DNA of 64,000 nucleotides from Holophagaceae bacterium (GTDB taxonomy: Bacteria; Acidobacteriota; Holophagae; Holophagales; Holophagaceae): NCBI GenBank assembly GCA_016710635.1, contig JADJVL010000010.1:151583-215582 (forward strand). The letters run 5' to 3'. The notes beneath the pieces are model-generated. The model was given only the letters and a program-made list of their open reading frames with translations, did no database searches and was not told where the DNA came from. The number at the start of each line of letters is the position of its first letter. The first letter of the stretch is position 1. Below, one piece after another: positions 51,204 through 60,822 of the stretch. A program made the position numbers and the translations under genes.

Positions 51204-52853
51204 TCAGCCGGCCTGCCCCGCACTGGCCTTCACGAAGGCCGTGAACAGCGGGTGGGGCGCCAGGGGCTTGGACTTGAACTCGGGATGGAACTGGCAGGCG
51301 AGGAAGTAGGGATGGTCGGGGATCTCCACGATCTCCACGAAGGTGCCATCGGGGCTGAGGCCGGTGAAGGCGAGGCCCTTGGCTTCCAGGGGCGCCCGGA
51401 ACTCCGCCTGGTTGAACTCGTAGCGGTGGCGGTGGCGCTCGCTGATTTCCAGGGCTCCATAGGCCTTTGCGGCGAAACTGTCCGCCTTCAGGTTGCAGGC
51501 GTAGGCGCCCAGCCGCATGGTCCCGCCCAGTTCCTCCACGTCCACCAGCTCCCGGAGTTTGAAGATGATCCGGTGCCGGGGCGTGTCGTCGAACTCGGTG
51601 CTGTCCGCGCCTTCGAGGCCGCAGGCATGGCGGGCGAACTCGATGGACGCCATCTGCATCCCGAGGCAGATGCCGAAGAAGGGCACCTTCGCCTCCCTTG
51701 CGTAGCGGATGGCTTCGATCATGCCCCTCGTGCCGCGGATGCCGAAGCCGCCGGGCACCAGGATGCCCTGGCAGTCCTTGAGGACCTCCGCGGGATCGGC
51801 GTTCTCCATCTGCTCGGCCTCGACCCACTGGAGGTCCACCTGCAGGCCCAGGCCGTAGCCCGCGTGGTGCAGGGATTCGGTGAGGCTCTTGTAGCTCTCC
51901 TTGAACTCCACGTACTTGCCCACCACGGCGATGCGCACGGCGCCCTTGGGATTGCGGATGCGGTGCATCAGGTCCGTCCAGGGCTGGAGGTTCGGCACGC
52001 TCTCTTCGAGGCCCAGCAGGGCCGCCACCTTGGCGTCCAGGCCTTCGGCGTGGAGGTTGAGGGGCACCTCGTAGATGGTGCTGGCGTCCTTGGCGCTGAA
52101 GACCGCGTCCTGGGTCACGGAGCAGAAGAGCGCGATCTTGTCCTTCAGCTCCCTCGGGATGTCCTGCTCGGCGCGGCAGAGCAGCACGTCGGGCTGAATG
52201 CCGAGCGCCCGCAGCTCCTTCACGCTGTGCTGCGTGGGCTTGGACTTCAGCTCCCCGGCGGCCTTGATGTAGGGCACGTAGGTGAGGTGCATGTTGATGG
52301 CGTTGGCCTTCATGCGCTCATCCAGGCCCGCTTCGAGCTTCCACTGGCGGATGGCCTCCAGGAAGGGCTGGCTCTCGATGTCGCCCACGGTGCCGCCGAT
52401 TTCGACGATCACCACGTCCACGTCCTTGGCCACCTTGCGCATGGTGGACTTGATCTCGTCGGTGATGTGGGGGATGACCTGCACGGTCTTGCCCAGGTAG
52501 TCCCCGCGCCGCTCCTTCTGGATCACCGTGTTGTAGATCTTGCCCGTGGTGATGGTGTGGTTGCGGGTCGTCGGCACGCTGGTGAAGCGCTCGTAGTGGC
52601 CCAGGTCCAGGTCGGTCTCGGCCCCGTCGTCGGTGACGAAGACCTCGCCGTGCTGGAAGGGCGACATGGTGCCGGGATCCACGTTGAGGTAGGGATCCAT
52701 CTTCATCAGCGTGACCTTCAGCCCCCGCGCCTCCAGCAGCGCGCCCAGGGACGCCGCGGCGATGCCCTTGCCCAGGGAGGACAGCACGCCGCCGGTGACG
52801 AAGATGAACTTCGCCTGGATGGGTCCGAGATCCTTGGTGATGGACGGGGTCAC
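51204..52853 (-). CDS. pyrG: CTP synthase
   Basis: A 549-residue enzyme that aminates UTP to CTP using glutamine. The synthase domain has FVTGGVLSSLGKGIAAASLG (P-loop) and KMDPYLNVDPGTMSPFQHGE. The glutaminase domain has PGGFGIRGTRG, GICLGMQMASIEFA with the catalytic cysteine, and HPEFKSKPLAPHP. The start is GTG at 52853, overlapping the argS stop (GTGA) with GGAGG just upstream; a frame-open ATG at 52937 lies inside argS and is less likely. Confidence 0.96.
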   Translation of the reverse strand: MTPSITKDLGPIQAKFIFVTGGVLSSLGKGIAAASLGALLEARGLKVTLMKMDPYLNVDPGTMSPFQHGEVFVTDDGAETDLDLGHYERFTSVPTTRNHTITTGKIYNTVIQKERRGDYLGKTVQVIPHITDEIKSTMRKVAKDVDVVIVEIGGTVGDIESQPFLEAIRQWKLEAGLDERMKANAINMHLTYVPYIKAAGELKSKPTQHSVKELRALGIQPDVLLCRAEQDIPRELKDKIALFCSVTQDAVFSAKDASTIYEVPLNLHAEGLDAKVAALLGLEESVPNLQPWTDLMHRIRNPKGAVRIAVVGKYVEFKESYKSLTESLHHAGYGLGLQVDLQWVEAEQMENADPAEVLKDCQGILVPGGFGIRGTRGMIEAIRYAREAKVPFFGICLGMQMASIEFARHACGLEGADSTEFDDTPRHRIIFKLRELVDVEELGGTMRLGAYACNLKADSFAAKAYGALEISERHRHRYEFNQAEFRAPLEAKGLAFTGLSPDGTFVEIVEIPDHPYFLACQFHPEFKSKPLAPHPLFTAFVKASAGQAG

Positions 52854-54742
52854 ATTTCCTCCGGAGCTTGGATACCCAACAGGAAGAGCCCTTGCCGTAG
52901 GGCCCTTGCAGTGGCGACGCAGAGGGCAAGGCGCCACCGCTGCACATTCCGATCATCAAACCCACCTCGGTAAATTGGACAGTGGGTGTAGAACGCGCTG
53001 AATGCTCTCGCGATCTGAAGTAAGTGACGTGCAATTGGCGCAAGTTGAAGTTGTTCTTGCGCCATTCGAATTGCAGTGGGTAGACCAGCCAACTCAAAAA
53101 GGAGCTCTTGCGCGAAAGGTGAATCCAAGCCCACGGGTTCGGGGTTTGAGTCATCAAATGGGATCGCGCTAAAGTTCACCTGTTTGTATTGAATGAAGGC
53201 TGTTGCGTCTCCATCTGGCGGTGTGATTGGCCTTGCGTGTTGATCGAAATGAGCATCATCCGAGAGGGATAAATCCGTAGCGCCCTTCCGCAGAATTGAC
53301 ATAATGCGGGCGTGGGCGTACTGCACGTATGGGCCCGTGTCCCCATCCAGGGCGATGACCCGGTCCCATTCGAAGGTGATGGGCTTGAGGCGGTCGTTCA
53401 TGGCGTTGAAGAACAGCACCGCGCCCATGCCCAGCAACTCAGCCACTCTGGCCTTGTCGGGCAGGTCCGGGTTTTTCTCCTCAATTACCGCCGCCACCCG
53501 CTCCCGGGCCTCGTCCAGGACGTCCTCGAGAAAGATGACGTTGCCCTTGCGGGTGCTCATCTTGCCTTCGGGGAGGCGGATGAGGCCGAAGGGCGTGTGC
53601 ACGAGGCGGCCCTTGAACCAGGGGTCCAGCTTCTCCATGGTCGCGAAGATCTGCTGCATGTGGAGGGTCTGCTCGCCGCCGATGACGTAGATGCAGCGGT
53701 CGAAGGTGTAGGCCTCCTTGCGGTAGGTCACCTGGGCGAGGTCCCGGGTCGCGTAGATGCTCGCGCCGTCGCCCTTCTGCACGATCATCGGCGTCTCGAT
53801 GCCGACATCGCTCAGGTCCACGATCTTCGCGCCACCTTCGCCTTCGACCATCAGTCCCGCGGCGTCAAGGCGCTTCAGCACATCGCCGAGCATGGCCTCG
53901 TAGAAGGCCTCGCCCTGTTCGAGGGTGTCGAAGCCCACGCCCAGTCGGTCGTAGATGCGCTGGAACTCGGATAGGGATATATCCCTGAATCTCTTCCAAA
54001 GTCGCCGGGCTTCCGGATCCCCAGACTCCAGCTTCCTGAACCAAGCCCTGGCTTCATCCCTTAGTTCTGGATGGTCTGCTTCCTCTGCATGGAACAACGT
54101 GTAGAGGAGGAAGAGGCGGTAGAGAGGTGTCCGGCGTTTCTCAATAGATGACTCTTCGACAAATAACCTTCCGGAGTCGAGGTTTACGAGCGGTTTTTCG
54201 AGTTCTTTGTTGTCCTCAGGGACCCACTGGTACGCCGCCAGCAGAGTTCCGAACTGAGTGCCCCAGTCCCCGAGGTGGTTGAGCCGAACTACCTCGAAGC
54301 CCAGGTAGCGGTGGACCTGCACCAGACCATGGCCGATCATCGTGGAGCGCAGGTGGCCGATGGTGAAGAGCTTGGCGATGTTGGGGGAGCTGTACTCGAC
54401 AATCACCTTCTTGCCATTCCGCACCCCGGCGCCGTAGGGCCGATCCGACAGGAGGCTCCCGAGGATCACCTTCGCCCGGACTTCGGGACGTAGCTTGAGG
54501 TTCAGGTAGGGGCCAGTTGCGACTATCGAGGCGCCGACCTTCTCCACACTGGCAACCAGCTCCTGATCGGCCGCCAGCTCCTGGGCCAGGGCGGCGGGGT
54601 TCTTCCCGACGGCCTTGGCCACCCGGAAGCAGGGGAAGGCCAGGTCGCCCATGTCCCCGCTCTTCGGACGCTCCAGGACGATGTCCTGGCCCGGCAAGGC
54701 TGCCGCCAAGGCTCTTTCAAAGGCTTCCCGAATGCGTTCCAT
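52850..54742 (-). CDS. argS: Arginyl-tRNA synthetase
   Basis: A 630-residue class I enzyme that charges tRNA-Arg. The N-terminal additional domain is followed by SSPNIAKLFTIGHLRSTMIG (HIGH-like GHLR), a catalytic Rossmann fold, EGKMSTRKGNVIFL (KMSK-like) and the helical anticodon-binding domain. The gene is complete, but two stretches (about 52935-53320 and 53960-54250) look clearly AT-richer than the surrounding gene, which suggests a mosaic origin. It heads the argS-pyrG-tkt operon. Confidence 0.95.
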   Translation of the reverse strand: MERIREAFERALAAALPGQDIVLERPKSGDMGDLAFPCFRVAKAVGKNPAALAQELAADQELVASVEKVGASIVATGPYLNLKLRPEVRAKVILGSLLSDRPYGAGVRNGKKVIVEYSSPNIAKLFTIGHLRSTMIGHGLVQVHRYLGFEVVRLNHLGDWGTQFGTLLAAYQWVPEDNKELEKPLVNLDSGRLFVEESSIEKRRTPLYRLFLLYTLFHAEEADHPELRDEARAWFRKLESGDPEARRLWKRFRDISLSEFQRIYDRLGVGFDTLEQGEAFYEAMLGDVLKRLDAAGLMVEGEGGAKIVDLSDVGIETPMIVQKGDGASIYATRDLAQVTYRKEAYTFDRCIYVIGGEQTLHMQQIFATMEKLDPWFKGRLVHTPFGLIRLPEGKMSTRKGNVIFLEDVLDEARERVAAVIEEKNPDLPDKARVAELLGMGAVLFFNAMNDRLKPITFEWDRVIALDGDTGPYVQYAHARIMSILRKGATDLSLSDDAHFDQHARPITPPDGDATAFIQYKQVNFSAIPFDDSNPEPVGLDSPFAQELLFELAGLPTAIRMAQEQLQLAPIARHLLQIARAFSAFYTHCPIYRGGFDDRNVQRWRLALCVATARALRQGLFLLGIQAPEEM

Positions 54743-54854
54743 GCCGCCCGTCCCCTAGAATCCTGATCACCGGGGACCGAGGCCTCTTCCAGTTTCCACG
54801 TCCGGACCGGCCCTGGGAAGCCCTGAAACATGAGGGAAGGGCTGCTTTTTCCCC

Positions 54855-54882
54855 TTGATCTTCAGGGCCTTTGCGGTAGGAT
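54855..54882 (+). promoter_or_regulatory. Candidate sigma-70-type promoter of rpsT
   Basis: TTGATC (54855-54860) and TAGGAT (54877-54882) are separated by 16 bp, 55 bp ahead of the rpsT start. Confidence 0.55.
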
Positions 54883-54937
54883 TTCCCTTCGCGTCCGGCT
54901 TGCCCGGTCGCCGGAGAACCGACGGGGAGAGTCACGC

Positions 54938-55201
54938 ATGGCCAATCACAAGTCCGCTTCCAAGAAGGCCCGCCGGGACGACGAGGCTCGTCTGCGCAAC
55001 CGCTCCACCCGTTCCACCCTGAAGACCGCCCTCAAGAAGTTCCTGGTCGTGGTCCAGGGCGGCAGCAAGACCGAAGCCGCCACCCAGCTGCCCGGCATCA
55101 TGGGCGTGGTGGACAAGGCCGCGAAGAAGGGCATCCTCCACAAGAACGCCGCCAACCGCTACAAGAGCCGCCTGACCATGAAGGTCAACGCGCTGGCCTA
55201 A
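54938..55201 (+). CDS. rpsT: 30S ribosomal protein S20
   Basis: An 87-residue small-subunit protein. The family start MANHKSASKKARRDDEARLR and the C-terminal KGILHKNAANRYKSRLTMKV are diagnostic. The ATG at 54938 has GGGGAGA upstream; the longer open frame ahead of it is untranslated leader. It is monocistronic, with its own promoter and a strong terminator. Confidence 0.96.
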   Translation: MANHKSASKKARRDDEARLRNRSTRSTLKTALKKFLVVVQGGSKTEAATQLPGIMGVVDKAAKKGILHKNAANRYKSRLTMKVNALA

Positions 55202-55217
55202 GCCCTTCGGACCTCCT

Positions 55218-55249
55218 GGAAAAAGCCCGGCAACCGCCGGGCTTTTTCC
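55218..55249 (+). terminator. Rho-independent terminator after rpsT
   Basis: Perfect 14-bp stem, arms 55218-55231 and 55236-55249, loop AACC, with the T-run inside the descending arm. Confidence 0.92.
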
Positions 55250-55331
55250 TTTTCCCCGCTTTTATCCAACATCCTTGGGACAAGTCCAAGGCGTCCGGTT
55301 CAGAATGGCCTCTTCTTCCCCGGGAGCCCCC

Positions 55332-56270
55332 ATGATCCATTCCAGCATTCTGGACACCATCGGCCGTACCCCCGTGGTGCGCATCAACCGCCTCGCCCCC
55401 GCGGGCGTGGACATGTACGTGAAGGTGGAAGCCTTCAACCCCGGCGGCTCGGTGAAGGACCGCCTTGCCCTGGGGATCATCCTCGACGCCGAGGCCCGCG
55501 GGGACCTGAAGCCCGGCCAGATGGTGGTGGAAGCCACGTCGGGGAACACCGGTGTCGCCCTCGCCATGGTCTGCGCCGCCAGGGGCTATCCGTTCGTGGC
55601 CATCATGGCGGATTCGTTTTCCATCGAGCGCCGTAAGCTCATGCGCGCCTTCGGCGCCAAGGTGATCCTCACGCCCGCGGCCAACCGGGCCAGCGGCATG
55701 GTGAAGGTCGCCGAGGACTACGCGGCGAAGCACGGCGCCTTCCTGGCCCGCCAGTTCGACAATCCCGCCAACCCCGCCTACCACCGCCAGACCACCGCCG
55801 CGGAGATCCTGTCGGATTTCGCTGGCCGGCGCCTGGACTGGTTCGTCACCGGCTGGGGCACCGGCGGCACCCTCACCGGCGTGGGCCAGATGCTGCGCGC
55901 CGCGCGGCCCGAGGTGCGCATCGTCGCCACCGAGCCCGAAGGCGCCTCCCTGCTGAAGGAGCAGCCCTGGGCCCCCCACAAGATCCAGGGCTGGACGCCA
56001 GACTTCGTGCCCTCCGTGCTGGACCGCGCGGTGCCCCACCAGATCCTGCCGGTCGCCGACCTCCTGGCCCGGGACACGGCCCAGCGCCTGGCGAAGGAGG
56101 AAGGCATCTTCTGTGGCCTCAGTTCCGGCGGCACCTTCGCGGCGGCCCTGGAGGTGGCGAAGCAGGCCAAGGCCGGCGACGTCATCCTCGCCATGCTCCC
56201 GGACACCGGCGAGCGCTACCTCTCCACAATCCTCTTCGAGGGCGTGAACGAGGGCAGCGACGAGGTTTGA
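55332..56270 (+). CDS. cysK: Cysteine synthase (O-acetylserine sulfhydrylase)
   Basis: A 312-residue PLP enzyme that makes cysteine from O-acetylserine and sulfide. Motifs: ILDTIGRTPVVRINRLAP, FNPGGSVKDRLAL with the PLP lysine, VEATSGNTGVALAMVCAARG, GWGTGGTLTGVGQML and GLSSGGTFAAALEVA. The ATG at 55332 (MIHSSILDTIG) is the usual family start; an upstream ATG would add 19 residues. Family 2 repeat copy 2 begins just past the stop. Confidence 0.93.
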   Translation: MIHSSILDTIGRTPVVRINRLAPAGVDMYVKVEAFNPGGSVKDRLALGIILDAEARGDLKPGQMVVEATSGNTGVALAMVCAARGYPFVAIMADSFSIERRKLMRAFGAKVILTPAANRASGMVKVAEDYAAKHGAFLARQFDNPANPAYHRQTTAAEILSDFAGRRLDWFVTGWGTGGTLTGVGQMLRAARPEVRIVATEPEGASLLKEQPWAPHKIQGWTPDFVPSVLDRAVPHQILPVADLLARDTAQRLAKEEGIFCGLSSGGTFAAALEVAKQAKAGDVILAMLPDTGERYLSTILFEGVNEGSDEV

Positions 56271-56275
56271 TCTAA

Positions 56276-56366
56276 ACGAGGGGGACCGCCCGCTCCCTGC
56301 GGTCGCTCTGCGTCCCCCTCGTGCTCCCCACGGGGATGCGCGGGCTGAGCCCGCGCCCCCCGTCGA
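56276..56366 (+). repeat. Hairpin repeat family 2, copy 2
   Basis: It begins with ACGAGGGGGAC paired with GTCCCCCTCGT, as in the copy at 12511, and shares GGTCGCTCTGCGTCCC and CTCGTGCTCCCC. The second hairpin (GCGCGGGC-TGA-GCCCGCGC, about 56338-56356, with ACGGGG/CCCCGT outside it) has a different stem from copy 1. It lies between convergent genes. Confidence 0.75.
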
Positions 56367-56394
56367 GGCTCAACCTCGAGTTCAGACATCGAGC

Positions 56395-57777
56395 TCAGAC
56401 CCGCGCTGCCCTTTCGATGGCGGCCACCGAGCGGTCGATGTCGGCCTCGGTGGTGTCCTGGCCGCTGATGGAGAAGCGCAGCACCGCCTGGCCCCGCCAC
56501 GTGCTGCCGGAGAGCCAGCAGGTGCCATCGGCCTGCACCCGCTCCACCACCGTGCGGGTGAAGGCGTCGGCGTCCCCGCCGCCGGGTGGCGTGAAGCGCG
56601 CCAGGGCCTGGTTGAGGACCACTTCGTTGAGGATCTGGGCGCCGGGGATGCGAGCCATGCCTTCCGCGGCCCTGCGGGCCTGGGCGCAGCCGCGGGAGAC
56701 CAGCTCCGCGAGCCCGGCCCGGCCCAGGGCGCGGAGCTGGGCATAGAGGGCGAAGCCCCGGGCCCGGCGGGAGAATTCGGGCACCCAGTCCACGGCGTCC
56801 CGGGCCGCGCCCTCCTGCTGGATGAGGTAGGAGGCGCTGGCGGTCATGGCCGCGTGGTGGGCGCGGGCGTCCCGTACGATGGCGATGCCGGAGTCGTAGG
56901 GCACATTGAGCCATTTGTGGGCGTCCGTGGCCCAGGAATCCGCCCGGTCCGCGCCGACGGCGAGGTGGCGCCGATCGGGGGCGGCGCAGGCCCAGAGGCC
57001 GAAGGCGCCGTCCACATGGAGCCATGCGCCGTGGGCGACGCAGGCATCGGCGAGGGCGTCGAGGGGATCGACGGCGCCAGTGTTGATGTTGCCCGCCTGG
57101 GCGCAGACGATGGTCGGTCCCTCCCCGGCGGCGAGAACCTTGCGCAGTTCGTCCGCCCGCATGCGTCCCTGGCCATCCACGGGGACCCGCACCATGCGGC
57201 CCGCCCCCAGCCCCAGGAAGCGCAGGGCCCGCGGGATGGTGACGTGGACCTCGTCGCCGACGATGACGCGGAGGGCGGGCGATCCCTGGAGGCCATCGCG
57301 TTCCACGTCCCAGCCCGCCCGGCGGAGCATCTCCCCCCGGGCCGCGGCAAGGCAGGTGAAGTTGGCCATCTGGCAGCCCGTGACGAAGCCCACGCCGCTG
57401 GCGCGGGGCAGGCCCAGGAGTTCCAGGATCCAGCGGGCGCAGGCCTCCTCCACGACCGCCAGGGCCGGCGACGCGGCGTACAGCCCGGCGTTCTGGTCCC
57501 AGGCGGAGGTCAGCCAGTCCGCCGCCACCGCGGCCTCGGAACTGCCGCCGATGACGAAGCCGAAGAAGCGGGGTCCCGCCTCGCCCACCAGCCCCGGCTC
57601 AGCGTCCCGGGCCAGCTCGGTGATGACCCGGGCCGGATCCACGCCCTGTTCTTCCAGAGGCAAATCCAGGGCCGCTCGCAGCTCTTCGAGCGTCGCCCGT
57701 GCCCCCACCGGCCGCTCCGGCAGGGACTGCCGGAAGGCCAGGGAAGCTTCATACGCCAACCGCAGTACCTCGCTCAT
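56395..57777 (-). CDS. Pyridoxal-dependent decarboxylase (group II, aromatic-amino-acid type)
   Basis: A 460-residue PLP enzyme. FVTGCQMANFTCLAAAR, AGNINTGAVDPLDALADACV, HVDGAFGLWACA and TDAHKWLNVPYDSGIAIV (PLP lysine) place it in the group II decarboxylases with aromatic-L-amino-acid, glutamate and diaminobutyrate decarboxylases. The substrate cannot be told from motifs. The start at 57777 (MSEVLRLAYE) was chosen over an ATG seven codons upstream. The gluQ gene lies 45 bp upstream on the same strand. Confidence 0.85.
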   Translation of the reverse strand: MSEVLRLAYEASLAFRQSLPERPVGARATLEELRAALDLPLEEQGVDPARVITELARDAEPGLVGEAGPRFFGFVIGGSSEAAVAADWLTSAWDQNAGLYAASPALAVVEEACARWILELLGLPRASGVGFVTGCQMANFTCLAAARGEMLRRAGWDVERDGLQGSPALRVIVGDEVHVTIPRALRFLGLGAGRMVRVPVDGQGRMRADELRKVLAAGEGPTIVCAQAGNINTGAVDPLDALADACVAHGAWLHVDGAFGLWACAAPDRRHLAVGADRADSWATDAHKWLNVPYDSGIAIVRDARAHHAAMTASASYLIQQEGAARDAVDWVPEFSRRARGFALYAQLRALGRAGLAELVSRGCAQARRAAEGMARIPGAQILNEVVLNQALARFTPPGGGDADAFTRTVVERVQADGTCWLSGSTWRGQAVLRFSISGQDTTEADIDRSVAAIERAARV

Positions 57778-57822
57778 CGCTGACTCCAGAAAAAGCATGA
57801 TGACCGCGGCCAGCGCGGGGCG

Positions 57823-58737
57823 TCAGGCACCTTCACACCATGCCAAGGGAACGGGGAGCTCGCCGGGGGGCACCTTGGCCCAGTTGAAGTTCGGTACCAG
57901 ATCCGGCGCCGCGCAGGCCATCGGCGCCTCCAGGCAGCCCAGGGACCAGCCCAGCCAGCCGACGATCTCGGGGAGGCCCACGCCCCGCGCCTTCAGCGCC
58001 TCCAGGCCCAGGGCGCCGGCGCGCTTCCCCAGGCGCGCCCCGTCCGAGGCGGTGACGAGGCCCAGGTGGGCGTAGGCCGGACGGGGCAGGCCCAGGGCCT
58101 CCTGCAGGCGCACCTGGGTGGCGGTGACGCTGCGCAGATCCGAGCCCCGCACCACTTCGGTGACGCCCTGGGCGCCGTCGTCCACCACCACCGCCAGGTG
58201 ATAGGCGAAGCAGCCGTCCCGGCGGAAGAGGAGGGGATCGCCGGTGAGGACCTCCGGATCGTCGAGCTGCGGCCCCAGGACGAGGTCCACCCAGTTCGCG
58301 GAACCACGGGGCAGCCGGAAGCGCAGGGCCCGCTCGAAACCCTCCCAGGAATGCTGCCGGCAGCGTCCGGGATAGGGCCGCAGCCCCTCGTCGCCGTGGG
58401 GCGCCGAGGCCAGCAGCTGGAGGTCCTTCCGCGTGCATGCGCAGGGATAGAGCCGGTCGTCTCCATGCAACCTTTCCAGCGCCGCGCGGTAGGCCCCGCC
58501 GCGGTCGGATTGCCACATCACCGGCAAGTCGGATTCCAAGCCCAGGGCCGCCAGATCCCGCAATTGTTGATCACCGAGGTCTCGCCGGCACCGCGGCCCG
58601 TCCACGTCCTCCATGCGCACGAGCCAGCGCCCGCCCGGGGCCTTCGCCGAGAGCCAGGACGCCAGGGCCGTGCGCAGGTTGCCCAGGTGCAGCACGCCAG
58701 TGGGGCTGGGGGCGAAGCGGCCGGTGGGTGGAGGCAT
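57823..58737 (-). CDS. gluQ: Glutamyl-Q tRNA(Asp) synthetase
   Basis: A 304-residue paralogue of glutamyl-tRNA synthetase lacking the anticodon-binding domain; it puts glutamate on queuosine in tRNA-Asp. GRFAPSPTGVLHLGNLRTAL holds the HIGH-like motif; a zinc site is formed by CACTRKD and YPGRCR; the KMSKS equivalent is RLGKR. The ATG at 58737 starts directly ahead of the HIGH motif as in the family; an upstream ATG adds unrelated residues. Confidence 0.9.
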   Translation of the reverse strand: MPPPTGRFAPSPTGVLHLGNLRTALASWLSAKAPGGRWLVRMEDVDGPRCRRDLGDQQLRDLAALGLESDLPVMWQSDRGGAYRAALERLHGDDRLYPCACTRKDLQLLASAPHGDEGLRPYPGRCRQHSWEGFERALRFRLPRGSANWVDLVLGPQLDDPEVLTGDPLLFRRDGCFAYHLAVVVDDGAQGVTEVVRGSDLRSVTATQVRLQEALGLPRPAYAHLGLVTASDGARLGKRAGALGLEALKARGVGLPEIVGWLGWSLGCLEAPMACAAPDLVPNFNWAKVPPGELPVPLAWCEGA

Positions 58738-58815
58738 GGGGCCATCTTCACATGGGGTGTTGCGTCCCCCGGGGGGCTGCGCGATGGTGTTTTCTTCACC
58801 CATACAGGATTCCTG

Positions 58816-60810
58816 ATGCTCATGCTCCTGCCCCCCCAGGTTGTGTCCGCTGCACCCAAAAATCCCCCGGTCCTGCAGACCTCGGCCTTGAAGGCGGGCC
58901 TCCTCGACGCCGTCGAGGTCAAATCCGAGAAGGGCGCCTGGGGTTCCGAGCGCTTCCTGCGCTGGAGCGAGAACGACCGCAAGGTGCTGCTGCGCATCAA
59001 GCCCGGGGGGTCCTCCTCCGGCAAGGCCGCCCTCTCGGTGTGGGCCTTCGGTCCCCCGCCCACCGCGCCAACCCTAGGAAAGGGTTCCGCCCCCACGACA
59101 CCTCCCGGGGGGAAGGCGCGCATCGTCCACACGGAAGAGATCCAGCTCGGCGGCGCACCCCTGGAAATTTCCATGGATTTCGCGTCCTTCGCCCCGTCCC
59201 AGGGGCCCAAACCCTCCTGGTCCGGCTATGCCGTCCTCTCCAGTGATCCGGTGGTGCGCAGCCTTCAGCAGATCGCGGCGGCCCAGCGGCAACAGGCCCT
59301 CGACGCCGCCCTCGCGGAGATCCGCGCCACGGGATCCGTCACCTACGCCGTGCAGCTCACCACCGGTTCCGGCGCGGCCTCCACCTGGGCGACGGTGCGC
59401 TATGGCGAGCCCGCCCCCGCCCCCTTCCGCAGCCTCCTTGAGACGAAGATCCACGCCGCCACCGCGGAGTTCCCGGAAGTGTGGGGCAGCAGCGCCTCCA
59501 TCGGCGAGTTCGGCAACACCCTGCTCTTCCGCTGGAAGACGGATGCGCCGGCGGTGAAGGCCCTGGTGCAGATCGCCAAGGACGGCTTCCCCGACGGCTT
59601 CGCCACCTGGAACGACCCGACCCGGGATGTGCAAAGGCAGTTCGTGGACGTCCCTGCCAAAGGGGGCACCGCCAGCTTCCAGTTGCCCGCGGCCAAGCTG
59701 CAGGGCGCTCCGGCGGGCACGGTCTTCGCCGCGCGGATCGTGCCCCTCACCGCGGAGAACAACCTGGCTGGCCTGCCCTCCCCCGCGGTGAGGCTCTCCG
59801 TGCCCGCCGCCGCGGCCAAGGCCCCGGCGCCTGCCGCTTCGCTGGCGTTCGAGATCGAGCTGGTGGGCTGGGAACCCGCCCACCTCCCCATCCCCGACGA
59901 TGCCTACCACTACGTGGTCGCCGGCACTCCGGACAAGGGGATCTACGAGTCCGTGAAAAAGGTGGCCGGGCAGGAACCCAAATCCGGCGTGAAGGTCTAC
60001 CTGCCGCCGAAGCCCCCTGAAAAGGAGAAGGCCTGGTACGAGAAGGTCGCTTCCGCCATCGCCTCGGTGCTCCACTTCCTTGACACCGTTGGCAACGTGG
60101 CCCAGCAGGCCTTCGGGATCGTGGAGGGCAAGGTGGCCAAGGCCCCCTTCGACCTCGCCGACATGGCGGGCCTGCCGGGCTCGAAGGTCAAGGGCGGTCT
60201 GGACAAGGCCGCAGGCGCCCTCAACCTGGCGGGGGCGAAGCTCCAGCAGATGGACCTCCTCGGCCGGGGGGCGGACTACGTCACGGGGCGGATGGCGGAC
60301 GACCTGGGCATCCAGGATCCGGCGGCGCGGGCCGCCTTCATGGGCAAGTTCGGGGGCGCGGTCCGCACCTGGTCCCAGCAGAACAGCTACCTCAAGGCCA
60401 CGGCGGGAGTCCAGGGTGGGCTTGTGCCCGATCCGGACTTCCAGGCCCATCCGGGCATCGCCTGGATCCGGGTTCGGGCCAAGGCCACCGGGGCCGTGCC
60501 CGCGGGGTTCCGCCAGGCGCCGCCCGCCGCTTCCCTGAAGGTGGGCGTCTTCGCCCGCAACGCCGAGCTCCTGGGCATTCCGGCGGAATACCGGGACCTC
60601 TTCCAGGCCACGGTGCCGTTCCCCACCCTGGCGGTGGGGGAGGAGCTCCTTGTCCCCGTGGTCACCCAGTACCACTGGAGCCACGAGCAGCAGGCCGGCA
60701 CCTGGAATTTCGCCATCAACCACGCGGAGAAGACCCGCTACGAGCTCAACGGGAAGGCCTTCTTCGGAACCACCGTGAATTCCCCCTGGGGACAGACCGG
60801 CGGGAAGTGA
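58816..60810 (+). CDS. Large secreted protein of unknown function
   Basis: A 664-residue protein I do not recognise. The ATG at 58816 gives a short hydrophobic leader ending in VVSAAP, so export is likely but the signal peptide is unusually short; the frame is open upstream without a better start. Residues ~60-330 are beta-rich and Pro/Ala-rich, with fibronectin-III-like strand patterns (NTLLFRWKTDAPAVKALVQI). Residues ~390-530 are helical (KAWYEKVASAIASVLHFLDT), and the last ~110 are beta-rich again. It is divergent from gluQ. Confidence 0.55.
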   Translation: MLMLLPPQVVSAAPKNPPVLQTSALKAGLLDAVEVKSEKGAWGSERFLRWSENDRKVLLRIKPGGSSSGKAALSVWAFGPPPTAPTLGKGSAPTTPPGGKARIVHTEEIQLGGAPLEISMDFASFAPSQGPKPSWSGYAVLSSDPVVRSLQQIAAAQRQQALDAALAEIRATGSVTYAVQLTTGSGAASTWATVRYGEPAPAPFRSLLETKIHAATAEFPEVWGSSASIGEFGNTLLFRWKTDAPAVKALVQIAKDGFPDGFATWNDPTRDVQRQFVDVPAKGGTASFQLPAAKLQGAPAGTVFAARIVPLTAENNLAGLPSPAVRLSVPAAAAKAPAPAASLAFEIELVGWEPAHLPIPDDAYHYVVAGTPDKGIYESVKKVAGQEPKSGVKVYLPPKPPEKEKAWYEKVASAIASVLHFLDTVGNVAQQAFGIVEGKVAKAPFDLADMAGLPGSKVKGGLDKAAGALNLAGAKLQQMDLLGRGADYVTGRMADDLGIQDPAARAAFMGKFGGAVRTWSQQNSYLKATAGVQGGLVPDPDFQAHPGIAWIRVRAKATGAVPAGFRQAPPAASLKVGVFARNAELLGIPAEYRDLFQATVPFPTLAVGEELLVPVVTQYHWSHEQQAGTWNFAINHAEKTRYELNGKAFFGTTVNSPWGQTGGK

Positions 60811-60822
60811 GACCCCCGCACC

